A DNA stretch of 64,000 nucleotides from Arenicola marina (lineage: Eukaryota; Annelida; Polychaeta; Arenicolidae). Of this stretch, positions 1 through 11,452 are shown piece after piece. The notes beneath the pieces were generated by a model. It ran no database searches. It had not been told where the DNA came from and was given only the letters and a program-made list of their open reading frames with translations. The stretch covers positions 69,446,119 through 69,510,118 of the forward strand of contig OZ025248.1 in NCBI GenBank assembly GCA_964019135.1. The letters run 5' to 3'. Within the stretch, counting starts at the first letter, position 1. Each line of letters starts with the position of its first letter. Both the position numbers and the translations under genes were made by a program.

Positions 1-429
1 GCGGTGATGATGATGGGGGTGGTGGTGGTGGCGGTGGTGGTGGCGGAGGTTGTGGTGATGGTGGTGGTGGTGGCGGTGGTGGTGGCGGTGATGATTATGG
101 AGGTGGTGGTGGTGGCGGTGGTGGTGGCGGAGGTTGTGGTCATGGTGGTGGTGATGGCAGTGGTGGTGGTGGTGATGGCGGTGGTGGTGGTGATGGCGGT
201 GATGATGATGGAGGTGGTGTTGGTGGCGGTGGTGGTGGCGGTGATGATGATGGGGGTGGTGGTGGTGGCGGTGGTGGTGGCGGATGTTGTGATAATGGTG
301 GTGGTGGCAGTGTTGGTGGCGGAGGTTGTGGTCATGGTGGTGGTGACGGCAGTGGTGATGGAAGTGATGGCGGTGGTGATGGTTGTGGTGATGGCAGGGG
401 TACTGGTGATGACGGTGATGGCCATGCGT
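1..429. repeat. GGT/GAT-type microsatellite
   Basis: A continuous run of GGT, GAT, GCG and GGA triplets from the first base. Blocks such as GGTGATGATGATGG recur roughly every 40-120 bases, so the array shows some higher-order duplication. It is open in one frame (Met/Val/Ala only), which follows from triplet composition and is not evidence of a gene. The array continues off the left edge of the window. Confidence 0.95.
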
Positions 430-690
430 GACAATGCTACCTCCTAAGTCACGCACCCCTTCCCCTCTCTCCAGCACGCCCGACCTTGGACACAGCCATG
501 AGGAACTAACCCCAGTGGGGTTACCACTCACAGACCTCGAGAACCATATCCTATACCAGAGGGGTCGTGGGGTGGGGGGGGGCAGTTACAAACATACAAC
601 TGTTCACGTCAGTGTAACTTTCCGGATGTCGTGCTAAAAAAGAGGAATTGCCCACGTGTCAACCAGTCACAGGGTCAAGGTCAAGGGGGA

Positions 691-977
691 GTCGGCCCGA
701 CGTGGGGGTAACGGCGCCATCAATATGGCCGGTCTACATCCCCTAACCACGTGCCGCAGTCAGTCGGCCCGACGTGGGGGTAATGGGGCGCCAATATGGC
801 CGGTCTACATCCCCTCACCACGTGCCGCAGTCAGTCGGCCCGACGTGGGGGTAACGGGGCGCCAATATGGCCGGTCTACATCCCCTCACCACGTGCTGCA
901 GTCAGTCGGCCCGACGTGGGGGTAACGGGGCCACCAATATGGCCGGTCTACATCCCCTCACCACGTGCTGCAGTCAG
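691..977. repeat. 71-bp minisatellite, 4 copies
   Basis: Four head-to-tail copies start near 692, 764, 835 and 906 (spacing 72, 71, 71). Each contains TCGGCCCGACGTGGGGGTAA, CAATATGGCCGGTCTACATC and CCACGTG. Copies differ by only a few bases, so the duplication is recent. Each unit holds the E-box palindrome CACGTG. Open frames through it are incidental. Confidence 0.93.
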
Positions 978-1690
978 GCACGACAACCATAAATAAAGTC
1001 AGCATCGATGGATACCGTACACCCCAGGGCAGGCAGGGTAATACGGCAAAGCCTCTATGAAGTGTCTCCTAGTAATGCACATCTTAAAGCTTGAAACACA
1101 CCATCAACAAAATATTAAAATGGTTTTATCGTCGATCGCGTATATTGCTTTATATAACTTTTCAATCATCACTAGACGAAGTATCTGCAGACCTTGCCTT
1201 TTATAATTCATGTGTGGTAAACGGTAACAACAAAAATGTACGCTATTTGACAGAGAAGCGGCGCGGTTTCCCATACCCACCTCCCAGAGAGTGGCCACAA
1301 AGAAGGCAAAGAGCCATTCTTCATTCATGCAGGGTATAACCACATACATACCAGCAAAACCCTTTGGAAAGATAGCGAATGTGGACGGGCTCTTAGCATA
1401 GACTGCACCTCAAGTATTGCGCAGATACCCAAGTTCGATCGACATATGTGCATGTGCATGCAACCACAAGTAAGTGCACCTGTTAATAACTAAAATACGT
1501 AACAAATCCATATTCACACAGAAAGAAACGCAAAGAATCGCGAAAAAACACATCGTCGTTTCATGACATTTCTGAAATTGAACATATTGATCACACGTAC
1601 AACTAGCAAAAACAGGCTTTGTAGCCCGTAGTCCTGGGAAGATGGGAAGATTAACATCAATAACACCGCTGTAACGTGCGATAAGCGAGG
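978..1690. other. Unique stretch, no gene seen
   Basis: About 700 bases of mixed composition with no tandem structure. Short open frames overlap on both strands between 1090 and 1350 and between 1410 and 1718, but none shows a recognisable motif or conserved family. I see no RNA gene here. Confidence 0.6.
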
Positions 1691-1694
1691 TACG

Positions 1695-1858
1695 GGTGTA
1701 CGGACGGCGTGACGTCATCAGCCCGTGTACGGACGGCGTGACGTCACCAGCTCGTGTACGGACGGCGTGACGTCATCAGCTCGTGCACGGAAGACGTGAC
1801 GTCATCAGCTCGTGTACGGACGGCGTGACGTCATCAGCTCGTGCACGGACAGGGGTGT
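1695..1858. promoter_or_regulatory. 29-bp tandem array, one CRE per unit
   Basis: Units of exactly 29 bp begin near 1697, 1726, 1755, 1784 and 1813, with a partial sixth at 1842. Each carries GGCGTGACGTCATCAGC or a close variant. The 8-bp palindrome TGACGTCA, the full consensus site for CREB/ATF bZIP factors, lies at 1710, 1739, 1768, 1797 and 1826, perfectly conserved in all five while surrounding bases vary (TGTACGG/TGCACGG, CGGCG/AAGACG). Regulatory use is inference; a 29-bp spacing puts the sites on different helix faces. It could equally be a neutral minisatellite. Confidence 0.7.
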
Positions 1859-2837
1859 GCCACGAGGACTCACGGGCTAACATTAAGTAGGGCGCTAGGA
1901 GGCAGCACTGTACCCAAGTTTAGGGCTTGTATCCGCCAAGTGACGATAAACTCTCCACCCGACTGATCTAGGAACCAGCTTCATAAACAGTCCCCGACCC
2001 CCCCCCCCCCCATACCCCGTAATTTCTACTTTTTCCCAAAGGCCTCCCCCCTCTCAACACGTGTGATTAGTGAATTTTCCTTTATCTCACCCCCCCCCCT
2101 ATTCCATTCACGCCCTCCTCTCGCTCCACGTCATCCGTGAGTTGCGCAGTCCCAGCGTCACGTGTCTTTATGCGGGTATAGCGTGTGAGTTATGGACAAC
2201 TTCCACGCCTGTCATGCACTATTCTCTGCAACACTCATCACCCACTCCAGCCACCGACACCCCCGCCTCCCGTAGCAGCAAAATCCCTTATTTTCAAACC
2301 CACACACACTAACCCCGTCCACCCCCCCCCCCCCTCCCACTACATGCCACAAATCTACCTCACCCACACCCTGCACCCTCACCCACACCACCACGCCCCT
2401 GGGTGTCCGTTAACGATGTGCCATTGCGTGCTCAACCAGATTAAAGCTTGTTACTGACTGATGATGACTAGACCTCCCCCCCTCTCCTTGACCTCCACCC
2501 CCCTGCCCCCCCCCACCCCACCCACGCCAATCAACCAATCTCACGAGGGTAGGCGGGATACGTGCATGACGTCATAGTAATGACCTATATTAACAACACC
2601 ACTACAGTTTCCTCAACAATTCCCGACGCCAGTGCCCAGACATGTGTAGCGACGGCACGAGTTAGATGGTGCCGTCGACGGAGGTAATGTCACCGGAGCC
2701 GGTCTAGGCCCAGATTCATACAATAACGCGTTAAGGAGAGAACCCGACTAGTGCCCGAAAGACATCTCATAAAGTTAGTTGTTCGCTCGCTCTAAGCCAG
2801 TGGTAATCACAATCGTCTTATAATATAGCTAATATTA
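1859..2837. other. Pyrimidine-rich unique stretch with poly-C runs
   Basis: Several C runs of about 9-14 bases (around 1998-2011, 2090-2099 and 2321-2333) lie in C/T-rich DNA up to about 2520, followed by ordinary sequence. One further TGACGTCA lies at 2567. No coding or RNA signal was found; proline/histidine-rich frames are composition artefacts. Confidence 0.6.
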
Positions 2838-3388
2838 TAATATGGATAGGTGCTACCTAAAAAATGCGAGCGTATATTTATCAATGCAGATATTCCGAGG
2901 GATACATCTAGATTAATATTCAAAATTAATCTCACTTCGGCTTGCCATAAAAAATATCTTTGGCTGGATGACGTATACCATGCACGTGCTTGTGGCACAT
3001 CATTCGGTTGCTTTGGAACTCCCATTGTGACGTCATGTTTATAACATTTTTACGTCAAAACTACTCACTATGACAGCAGCCGATGGGCGGTCACCAAGAG
3101 CGCTCTTCTTGGCAACAGACATTTAGCCCGTCGCTTATAAATTAACTTTAATTTGAAGTATACATCTAGTGTTAACATTGAATAATTTATTCGTTAATTT
3201 TCTGGGGCAGCTGATTTAATTATTAAAGACATGGCATAATAGGCTTAGACCTCTCTTTGCTTGAATATTCTTGAGTACAGCTGATATTTACTCGGAATCC
3301 GAAAACGTCTCATGGGGGTTGTTACCCGAAATGAAAGTCCTAAGCCTATGCTTGACATAGACTTTGAATATGCATGCATGTTACCTAT
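2838..3388. mobile_element. Dispersed ~550-bp repeat, copy 1
   Basis: This segment is repeated in the same orientation at 38741-39212. Shared blocks include TATGGATAGGTGCTACCTAA at the left end, the CRE-containing CATTGTGACGTCATG near 3028, and TATGCATGCATGTTACCT at the right end. It is AT-rich, has no convincing open frame and no obvious terminal inverted repeat. I infer a non-autonomous transposon or solo terminal element of unknown class. This copy is the longer: it keeps two blocks (about 36 and 45 bp) absent from copy 2. Confidence 0.8.
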
Positions 3389-4195
3389 TATAGCTAATGC
3401 GCCATTCGCACCGACATCCAGTACCCCGTATAATGGTGCTGCTTCGGGCCACGTGTACGTAGATAATAACGAAGACTCATATTGACCCGACCCACGCATC
3501 GCCAGGAAGATATATTGACACAAACATAAATATATAATACCCCCCCACCCCCACCCACGCTCCCCGGCTCCCTTACCTTACCCACTCTGTTCCTTCTTCG
3601 TCGCCCCCTCTCGCCACTCCGCAAGACAGGCGCTATCGTGGACCCCAGGATGCATTATGCAAACTTGGCGTAGGCTGCAGGACTGGTATGGTATGTACCA
3701 TGCCACACGGCTTCCATCAGCGCAGCGAACTCCCGCATCCAATATGCAATAAGTCAATCACTCCTCCCTTGTGCTACCTACCGGCAGCGCCTTGCCCACC
3801 TGTGAAGATAAACTTCCCGGCGACACTATGCCGCCCACGTAACCAGCAAAACGCTCATGTGGTGCTCATTATTCTTTCCCCCACTCCACCCTGTCCCTGT
3901 GTATCCACATACACCCCCCCCCCCCCCACCCACTCACTCCTTCTTCTCCAAACCCCCCCCCCATTATCTCGCCGGCACTAAGCGCTCTCTCTCTCTTTCT
4001 CTTTTTCTCTCTCTCTCTCTAGATACTCCTCATGACCCTACTCAGGGTGCAACAAAAGGCTGCATTGCCATGGGCAGAAGGTGTGTTCTCGCTTAAAGAG
4101 CGCAACCGTCTCACATCAAACTAGAACCCATAGACTGCAGACAGAGAAATGCCGCGAACCGATATAGCGCAGCAATGGCCTCACCTCCTTGGGGT
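3389..4195. other. Unique stretch with CT-rich segment
   Basis: Mixed sequence up to 3540, then C/T-rich DNA with poly-C near 3540, 3917 and 3952 and a CT/TTCTCT microsatellite at about 3985-4020. No supported gene; the proline-rich frames come from the composition. Confidence 0.6.
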
Positions 4196-4410
4196 ACGTA
4201 TCCTGAACAGCCACCGAGCAGTGCCGAGTGATTCCGAGCCCTGCCGAGTGAATCTAAGCAGTGCCGACTGAACCCGAGCAGTGCCGAGTGATTCCGAGCA
4301 GTGCCGAGTCAACCCGTGTAGTACCGAATGATTCCGAGCACTGCCGAGTGATTCCGAGCAGTGCCGAACAATTCCGAGCAGTGCCGAGTGATTCCGAGCA
4401 GCTTTGATAG
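4196..4410. repeat. 20-bp minisatellite
   Basis: About ten imperfect copies of a 20-bp unit, consensus GTGCCGAGTGATTCCGAGCA, with frequent substitutions (GTGAACCCGAGC, GTCAACCCGTGT). Frames stay open across it on the - strand because the unit lacks stops; no protein family is implied. Confidence 0.9.
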
Positions 4411-5060
4411 ACGCCGACAACGGCCGAAGACGACGACGACGTAACGACTTCCGGTGTCTATTGGCCGACGTGGCGTCCGCGGCGGCACAGGCGTCACGGC
4501 TTTAGGGGGAGACTAACGTGCTCCTTGTGGCTTTACTGGTGACAATTGGCGGGCGCACAGCGAGGACCACTAAGCGCCGATCACCACCACATCGAGCTTG
4601 AGGCCAGATGGTATGGTACTCGCTGGTGACGATAGTGCATGCAGCGCATCAGCCCCGCCGGTATCCAGTGGCAGGCTGGGCGGAGGAAGAGCAGGTGGTG
4701 GTACAGGTCAACCACCGGAGGAGATCACATCTATCTGCATTCACCATGTCATCTGGCGACCCGAGAGTCCTGTATACATACAGACGTCCATAGACATATG
4801 TAACGGACAGTACCTATGCATAGACAGATATGTGCGTCGGTAGGTAGGTAGGTATCTGTATATGTCATATCCAGTAGTCCCGGGCATGCACCGCGGCCGG
4901 TTGTCCGGTGTGAGGACCGAGAGGCTCCGGCGGTAGTGACGTCACGCGGAGTTCTGGCTGGCGGGCGGGGGTGCGGGGGTGCGAGGCGAGAGGGGTAGGC
5001 TGGTTGGTGCGTGGGGAGACCCAATTTCCACCTAGGTTGGCGGGGTGACTCCAGCTCCAC
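4411..5060. other. Unique stretch, no gene seen
   Basis: About 650 bases of ordinary composition with a short GTAG run near 4838-4852 and one CRE palindrome TGACGTCA at 4937. Nothing coding is supported. Confidence 0.55.
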
Positions 5061-5540
5061 CAGTTTCAAGGAGGGGTGGTCGTAGGGAGATGGGGATGGG
5101 GGTAGAGGGGAGGGGGAGGGAGGGGGGGAGGGGGGGGGGAGAGAGTAGAGTGGGACAGACCAGCCGGCCCGTCAGGCAGCTATGTATCGGCTCCGTTAGC
5201 CGCTCAGGAAGAGAAGAAAGGGCATGGAGGAGCGTAGGGAGGGGGGGGGGGGCAAGGAGGAGGGTAGGGAGGGGGACAAGAGACGGCAAGGAGGAGGGGG
5301 GAAGGGAGGGCAAAGAGGAGGAAAGGGGGGGGGGGGGCGGCAAGAGGATGGGGAGGAGCTATGGAAGGAGGGAGGAGCTATTGAAAATAACAATGTCAGG
5401 TTGACTGCGGGAAAGTTTTGACGAAACCTATTGGGCTGATTGGGGGTATGTGGTAGAGAGTGTGGGAGGGGGGGGGAGGGACGAGATGGAGGAGTATGGG
5501 AGAGGGGGGTGGGGGGAGTTGTGCATACAGGATGTGCAAT
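5061..5540. repeat. GGGA purine-rich low-complexity DNA
   Basis: The + strand is nearly all G and A from about 5060 to 5160, 5205 to 5380 and 5445 to 5520, with G runs up to about 10. Many G-tracts of three or more lie close together, so G-quadruplex or triplex formation is possible. The overlapping Gly/Arg-rich and Pro/Ser-rich frames on the two strands are artefacts. Confidence 0.85.
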
Positions 5541-5949
5541 GGCGGCGGCGGGATGGGTGTGGGAAGTGGGTGTATCCAGAATAGTCGGTCAGATCCGGAC
5601 TGCCACGTCCCGGACGTCCAATCTCCGCAGGCGGTTGGCAATTAGCGGTAGACGGTGGCGGCTATGTCCTGTCTGTCCCCCAACCGGCGGCGGGAGGGTG
5701 TGTGTGGGGGTGTGGAGATAGGTAGCGGCGGGGGCGTGCCTCAAGGATGTGGGCAACCCGCACAGCACAGCACAGCGTAACGTGCCTCACTCACTTCAAG
5801 CAATGATGAATGAACCAACGAGCGAGCGAAAGCGCGGGCGAATCAGAGGCGAGGTAGTAGGCCCTACGTGCAGCCGACCAGCTAGCTACCCGGTGATGGT
5901 GGCGGTATTGCCTGCCGGGGAGGGACGACAGCCACCTTTGGCCAACCTG
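5541..5949. other. G-rich to mixed unique stretch
   Basis: Moderately G-rich sequence leading into the CAGC-type repeats, including a short CACAG run at about 5759-5774. No gene is supported. Confidence 0.5.
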
Positions 5950-6362
5950 CAAGCCACCAGCCCGCCAGTCCGCCAGCCAGCATGCCTGCCAGGCAGCCAG
6001 CTAGGCAGCCAGCCAGGCAGCCCGCTCGGCAGCCCGCCCGCCCATCCAAGGCAGTCAGCATGCGGGGACGTCCCGGTCAGCCTATTATTACACTGGACAA
6101 GGAAACACGTGCCCAGCCCGCACACTCCACCAGCAAAGCCCAAAAGAGCCACTGTGCCCCACGTATCAGGGCAAGCAACCCCGATCATTCCTCCCCCCCC
6201 CCCCCTCCGTCCTCCTCTCCCCTCTCCCTTTCTGTGCCCCTCCTACTCTTCTTCCATTAGGCCACCGCCCCCCTCCCTCCCCCTCCCGTTGAGCAAAGCA
6301 AGCAAGCCAGCCAGCCAGCCAGGCAGCCATCCAGACATCCATCCAGCCAGCCAGCCACACCC
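5950..6362. repeat. CCAG/CAGC short tandem repeats, two blocks
   Basis: Two blocks of CCAG, GCAG and GCCC tetranucleotides lie at about 5960-6050 and 6298-6358, separated by mixed and C-rich DNA. A 242-codon open frame (5749-6477) crosses the region, but its repeated Gln/Pro/Ser stretches come from the simple repeats and no domain is visible. Confidence 0.8.
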
Positions 6363-6574
6363 AAACCCAGAACGCCTCCCATGGGCCAAGATTTTCACTC
6401 AAGCTGGCGGCGGGGAGGAGGGGGTGGGGGGGGTAACAAAAAAACACGCGTTCGGCGGACTTTCCAAATGCTATTGATCAGTATAAGTCGCGTGGGGAAG
6501 CCACTCCATACCGTCCATTGATAGCTGGCTGGAGCCATTGATTGGGGAGCGCGGGGATTATTAATGGGATGTCG

Positions 6575-7560
6575 TTTGTTTGGGCGGGGTGGGGGGGGGG
6601 GCTCACTGCAGCCCGTGCAGGTCGCCGTGTGCACCCCCGGTACAAAGCAGTGAATTACAAGCCGCGCTTTTCAGCGGCGACTTCTCTACGCACCGGTCAT
6701 AAATCGCGGGCGGGTGGGGAGGGTAGGATGGGGGAGGGGGGGGGGGGTAGGGTGGTGGGGGTGGGGGAGGGGGGGGGGGTAGGGGTGGTGGGGTGGTGGA
6801 GAGGGCAGGGTGGGGGGGGAATTGGGGAGAGCAGGGTGGGGGGAAAAAGGAGTGGCGGTAAGGGGTGGTAGTTGTGATGGTCAGGGTGGTGGCAAGGTGA
6901 CTGCGACGCACACATCAGAGGACGCAGCCAGGTCAGTCATAAGGGAAGGGAGAGGGATGGGGGAAAGGAATGGGGGAGAGGCGGGAGGCGAGACGAAGGA
7001 AGCGGGGCGGGGCGGGGCGGGGCCGGGCGGCGTTGGGTGGGCCTTGCGGGCAGGACGGGGTGGGGGCCTTGCGGGGCGGGGCTGGGCGGGGTGGGGCTGG
7101 GACAAGGGCACAAGGTCTAGGCGGGATGAAGACGTAAGAAGGGTTCAGTGAGGCACGGGAAGCCACGTTCCCTACGACGGCGATCAGGCGGGAATAAAAG
7201 TACCTACCTGGGTGGTGAAGGTAGGGGGCGGAGGTGGAGTGGGGGTGGGGGGGAGGAGGACGGCTGAGGGCTGAGAGAGACAAGAGGATGCAAAAGGAAC
7301 AAGGAAAGTAATTGGGATTGGGTTAACGCGGACACGGGAAGCCAGCCCCCCCCCCACCTGCCCCTTCCGCTGAGCCAGTCGGTCGCCAGGATCATGATAC
7401 CAGTATGCATGGACTGGCGAGGGAGGGTGGAGGGGGTTGGAGGGGGAGTGGGGGTATGGGGGAGGGGGGAGGGATAGAGAGGAGAGGGGCGGTGAAAAAA
7501 AAATCAGATCATCAGACGAGCATGTACTGGCTGGGTATGGGTGAGGGGGGGGGGGGAATA
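6575..7560. repeat. G-rich low-complexity region
   Basis: Dense G-tracts occur at 6588-6600, 6715-6850, 6940-7110 (GGGGC repeats near 7006-7030) and 7220-7550. The spacing of G-tracts would allow many G-quadruplexes on the + strand. Between them lies ordinary sequence without a supported gene. The long proline-rich frames on the - strand are the complement of this composition. Confidence 0.8.
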
Positions 7561-8158
7561 GGGGGATGGGGGTGGGAGCCACAGCAGCCTTCGAGTCAGC
7601 CATCCCGGGGACGGCCAACCAGCCGGACGTGTCAACCAGGAAGAGACGTGGCGGAAAGGCCTCCTCTCTTCCCCGGCTGTAGGGATGAACACCTCCCCAG
7701 GTGGGGCAGCCACACCCACTCCGGACACACGGCGACAAGCAGGTCCCTTTGATGCTATATGACATGTCCTCTCAGGCGATGGCAGCCTGCCAGACGCCGC
7801 CATCACCAGCCAGTTATCACCATGGAGGGCTCGGCGTCGCCATGGACATCCCGTCGACAGGGGCTGTTCTGGTATCTCTCACAGGCATTCAGGGCAAGGC
7901 TTCACGCATGGCCACCACCCCGATGATCACTCCCTGTTCCCTGCCAATCTGGGTCTCATAAATGACGGTCAAGCTTTGTTATCAGTCACGCGGTGAAGAC
8001 CGCCCTGTCAGATGTGTCTGGGGGATTAGGCAGGTAGCTATAGAGGTCAGTCAGCCGTCACGGATTCAAGCGGGGGTTTCTATTCATATGTCTTCTGAAC
8101 ACCGATATTTCGGACTTGCTTTAGATAATTTATGCGGCGGATGACTACTTTCAACATT
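7561..8158. other. Unique stretch, no gene seen
   Basis: About 600 bases of balanced composition between two G-rich regions. Open frames of 60-90 codons exist but show no motif, repeat or family resemblance. Confidence 0.5.
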
Positions 8159-8265
8159 CAGGTGCGGATCTAGAGGGAGGGTGGGGGGGTTAGGGGGGTT
8201 AGCACACCCCCCCTTGGGAACTGGAACATACATGTAAAAGTCGGATTCTCCGAGAACCCCACCCC
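8159..8265 (+). mobile_element. Fragment resembling a GCGGATCT poly-G transposon end
   Basis: CAGGTGCGGATCTAGAGGG is followed by G runs, GGTTAGCAC and a C run. The same terminal style occurs at 58977 (GAGGGGCGGATCCAGGGG) and, inverted, at 62344. I read this as a truncated end of one non-autonomous DNA element family. Inference from three partial matches only; no partner end is visible nearby. Confidence 0.4.
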
Positions 8266-8790
8266 CCCGGTCGGGCAGGGTGGTCGGGGGTGGGGGCATG
8301 GTGGATAGAGGTGGGGCAGGGTAGATGGGGGGGCAGGGTGGATGGGGATGGGGCAGGGTGGATGGTGGATGGGGGATGAGGGGTGGGGGTAGGGTGGATG
8401 GGGGTGGGGTAGGGTGGATGGGGGTGGGGCAGGTTGGATGGGGGTGAGCCAGGGTGTATGGGGGGGGGCAGGGTGGATGGGGGTGGGGCAGAGTGGATGG
8501 GGTGGGGCATGGTGGATGGGGGTGGGGGGCATGGTGGATAGAGGTGGGGCAGGGTAGATGGGGGGGCAGGGTGGATGGGGGTGGGGCAGGGGGGATGGCG
8601 GTGGGGCAGGGTGGGTGGGGTGGGGCAGGGTGGATGGGGGTGGGGTAGGGTGGATGGGGGGGGGGTAGGGTGGATGGGGGTAGGGCATGGTGAATGGGGG
8701 TGGGGGGACATGGTGGATAGAGGTGGGGCAGAGTGATGGGGGATGCGTAAAGTGGGCAGGGTGGATGGGGCTGCGTAAAGTCTGCATGGT
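8262..8790. repeat. ~21-23-bp GGTGGATGGGG minisatellite
   Basis: About 24 variable units built on GGTGGATGGGGGTGGGGCAG. A larger block starting GGCATGGTGGATAGAGG recurs near 8297 and 8528, with a related GACATGGTGGATAGAGG near 8707, showing segmental duplication within the array. The + strand is strongly G-rich. Frames open on the - strand for up to 246 codons encode only Pro/His/Cys/Thr repeats. Confidence 0.93.
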
Positions 8791-9666
8791 AGTGGATCAT
8801 ACCACCAGTCCCTTTTTGCGACATAAGGCGTTCGTTCTATCACGGCATGACGTCACGGCATGATGTCACACTGGGGTTCGTGAACGCTTCACAGTCGCAA
8901 CAAGAACTTAATGTAAACATGAACGAAAAAAACATACACTGGTTCCACACCAAGTCTTTCCATGGACGTAATGACATGAGCCTGAACCTGATAGGTTTAT
9001 TACAGTCCGATGGGATACTTCCTTATAAGATATGTATGGCAGTTATAGCGCTATGAAACGTTGTACTTGAAAAACTAGCATTATCGGTTGAGTTTCTAGT
9101 AGTTATATTAATTAAATATTTAGCGAATGCAATGAACCAGAAACAACAATATTAGGTTGCGTAATCGTTGCTTGGTTATCGGTGTACAACTATGCACATA
9201 ACACACGCATCACGGGGCTATTACTAGACACGTCTATATATGGCCAGGCGTCGGGTGGGGGGCTTAACACTGCTGGCATTTGCCAGGTGGCGTGACGCAC
9301 TGTATGATCATGAATCACTCGTATTATCAGGTGGTCTCTTTTTTTTTTTTTTTTGAACGTTTTGTTTCGCGACTAGGATCCGGGAAGCCACAATCCCTGA
9401 TATATTCATGAGCACAATGAAGATACAGAGTTACAGAAAGAAGATGAACACAAACACTGGATTATACAGACACAAAGCCCCGGCAAATAAAGAATAGGAC
9501 TATCGCGTCACGACTCCGGTGCGACTGACATGGACCTGAATGAGGGATGCAGACACCAGTGTCCGCCAGGTTTGAACAGTTTTATGGCTGTTGTAACCGA
9601 GTGAGATTTACAACCAGTAATTGAACGACGCCTTACAGCCTGGCTCCAAGCCAAACCATCCAAGTG
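8791..9666. other. Unique stretch, no gene seen
   Basis: Ordinary sequence with a CRE palindrome at 8848 whose surroundings are partly duplicated (CGGCATGACGTCAC then CGGCATGATGTCAC) and a T run near 9340-9354. No coding or RNA feature is supported. Confidence 0.55.
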
Positions 9667-10010
9667 CCTTCGTCACTGTAATGCAGAATCCACTAATCAG
9701 TCACCAGAGTACTTTCGTCACTATAATGCAGAATCTCTGAGGGGGGGGGGGGTACTTAATACATTGCTGCGGGCGGGGGGTTCCGCGGTAAAGCCCCCCC
9801 CCCCCCTCTACTTTTCACCGCCCAAATCCGCTCGGTCGGAGAGTTTTACCGCCAACAATCCGCTCGGAAGGGGTATTTTATCGCGGCAACCCGCTCTATG
9901 AAGGCACATTTTCAGAGCCCGCCCCCCGCCCCCTCCCCTCCGGTCGCAATTTTTCAAATATTCGCTCTATAGGAGTATCTTTTACGTCACAAATGTCCGC
10001 TCCCTCAGGC
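9667..10010. repeat. Degenerate 22-bp duplication and ~32-36-bp repeats
   Basis: TTCGTCACTRTAATGCAGAATC occurs twice (near 9669 and 9714). After G and C homopolymers, the motif CCGCTC (TTCGCTC once) recurs near 9828, 9860, 9891, 9962 and 9997, at 31-36 bp or a double step, each followed by a T-rich block. It looks like an old, eroded tandem array just upstream of the regular 33/34-bp array. Confidence 0.5.
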
Positions 10011-10242
10011 ATTAAGAGGCACCCGTGGAACTACACCCCCCCCCCCCCTCAACCCGGGGCACTCACCAGTCTGTCTCCCAGGTCATTATGGTGCGTGGCG
10101 TACAAGCCGGCGACAATACCACTGTTCGAAAAGAACCCTTCATACAGTCACATTCCCCGGTCAATTTACTGGCGCCATGTTTTATTCAATTCACTGCCTA
10201 CCCACATTTCATTGTGAAGGGACCATTACTACAACTACAGAA

Positions 10243-10666
10243 ATGGTCTTAATGGCGGGGTGGTCACATTACCGGGGTGGTCTTAAAGCGGGGTGGTCAC
10301 ATTACCGGGGTGGTCTTAATGGCGGGGTGGTCACATTACCGGGGTGGTCTTAATGGCGGGGTGGTCACATTACCGGGGTGGTCTTAATGGCGGGGTGGTC
10401 ACATTACCGGGGTGGTCTTAATGGCGGGGTGGTCACATTACCGGGGTGGTCTTAATGGCGGGGTGGTCACATTACCGGGGTGGTCTTAAAGCGGGGTGGT
10501 CACATTACCGGGGTGGTCTTAATGGCGGGGTGGTCACATTACCGGGGTGGTCTTAAAGCGGGGTGGTCACATTACCGGGGTGGTCTTAAAGCGGGGTGGT
10601 CACATTACCGGGGTGGTCTTAAAGCGGGGTGGTCACATTACCGGGGTGGTCTTAAAGCGGGGTTCC
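10243..10666. repeat. 33/34-bp minisatellite, about 12 copies
   Basis: Near-identical units contain GGGGTGGTCACATTACCGGG and GGTGGTCTTAA. Two forms alternate: a 34-bp unit with CTTAATGGCGGGG and a 33-bp unit with CTTAAAGCGGGG; the last four units are all the shorter form. Near identity implies recent expansion. The array ends in AAAGCGGGGTTCCACTGTAT. Confidence 0.95.
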
Positions 10667-11452
10667 ACTGTATTCTATTTTGAAAAACTAGCTTCAAAGC
10701 CGCCTGCAAAAGTCCCCACCAGAGCTTGGCGCTTGGGTGTGTCAATCAAATCAAACGAGAGTTAAAACGCGATTCAAACTAAGTCATGTCAGCACCTAAA
10801 TTTGCGATATTTTATGACCTGATATTTGAGAACAAGAGTAATGTATTCTGGCCATTATAATTCACTGCCTGGGGGGTGGGTGGGGAGCGCTGCTTTGCAT
10901 CCCTACATTGATGCAATAAACCAACGGCCTACACACAAATCGATCACGTAGTACACGTGGCTTCCAACTTACGATGATCAGCTGTTAAGCCAAACAAGCA
11001 AAAAATGCATTTTTTACTCCATTATATTTCAAGCATTTCTTCGAGTTGTGTTAACTTGTGAATGTTAATCTTTCATTTGAGTATGTAATGCAAATATATA
11101 TTATGTTGGCGGGAGGCCTATGTAAGCATTCAGTGGCAATGTGAACGATAAACAGGGATGCGATGACGGTAAAGAGGTTGTTGTGACACCGTAGAAATGC
11201 CACACGATGTAGTGTAATCATACTAGAGACCCTAACACATCCCCTTGGCAACCAACACGTGGAGGACACGCGGATGTGACGTCATAAAACATGGCGCATT
11301 GGACACGAATATAATATATAAGCCACGGTCTGCAAACATACACGAGTGTCAGGCGGTTAGGAGGCCACGTCCGCCAGAGGGAGGGTGGGGTAGGGGGGAG
11401 AGGTGGAGGGGCATGGTCACTGCATCATCCTGTACATATCATTGTAATGCAG
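10667..11452. other. Unique stretch, no gene seen
   Basis: AT-rich to mixed sequence between two arrays. One CRE palindrome lies at 11277. A short frame on the - strand (11051-11269) shows no family resemblance. Confidence 0.55.

Noticed and set aside
5749..6477. 242-codon Gln/Pro/Ser-rich frame
   Set aside because: Composition is explained by CCAG repeats and C-rich DNA, with overlapping open frames in other readings.
8195..8215. GGGGTTAGGGGGGTTAGC as telomere-like repeats
   Set aside because: Only two irregular near-copies of TTAGGG, better explained by the poly-G transposon end.
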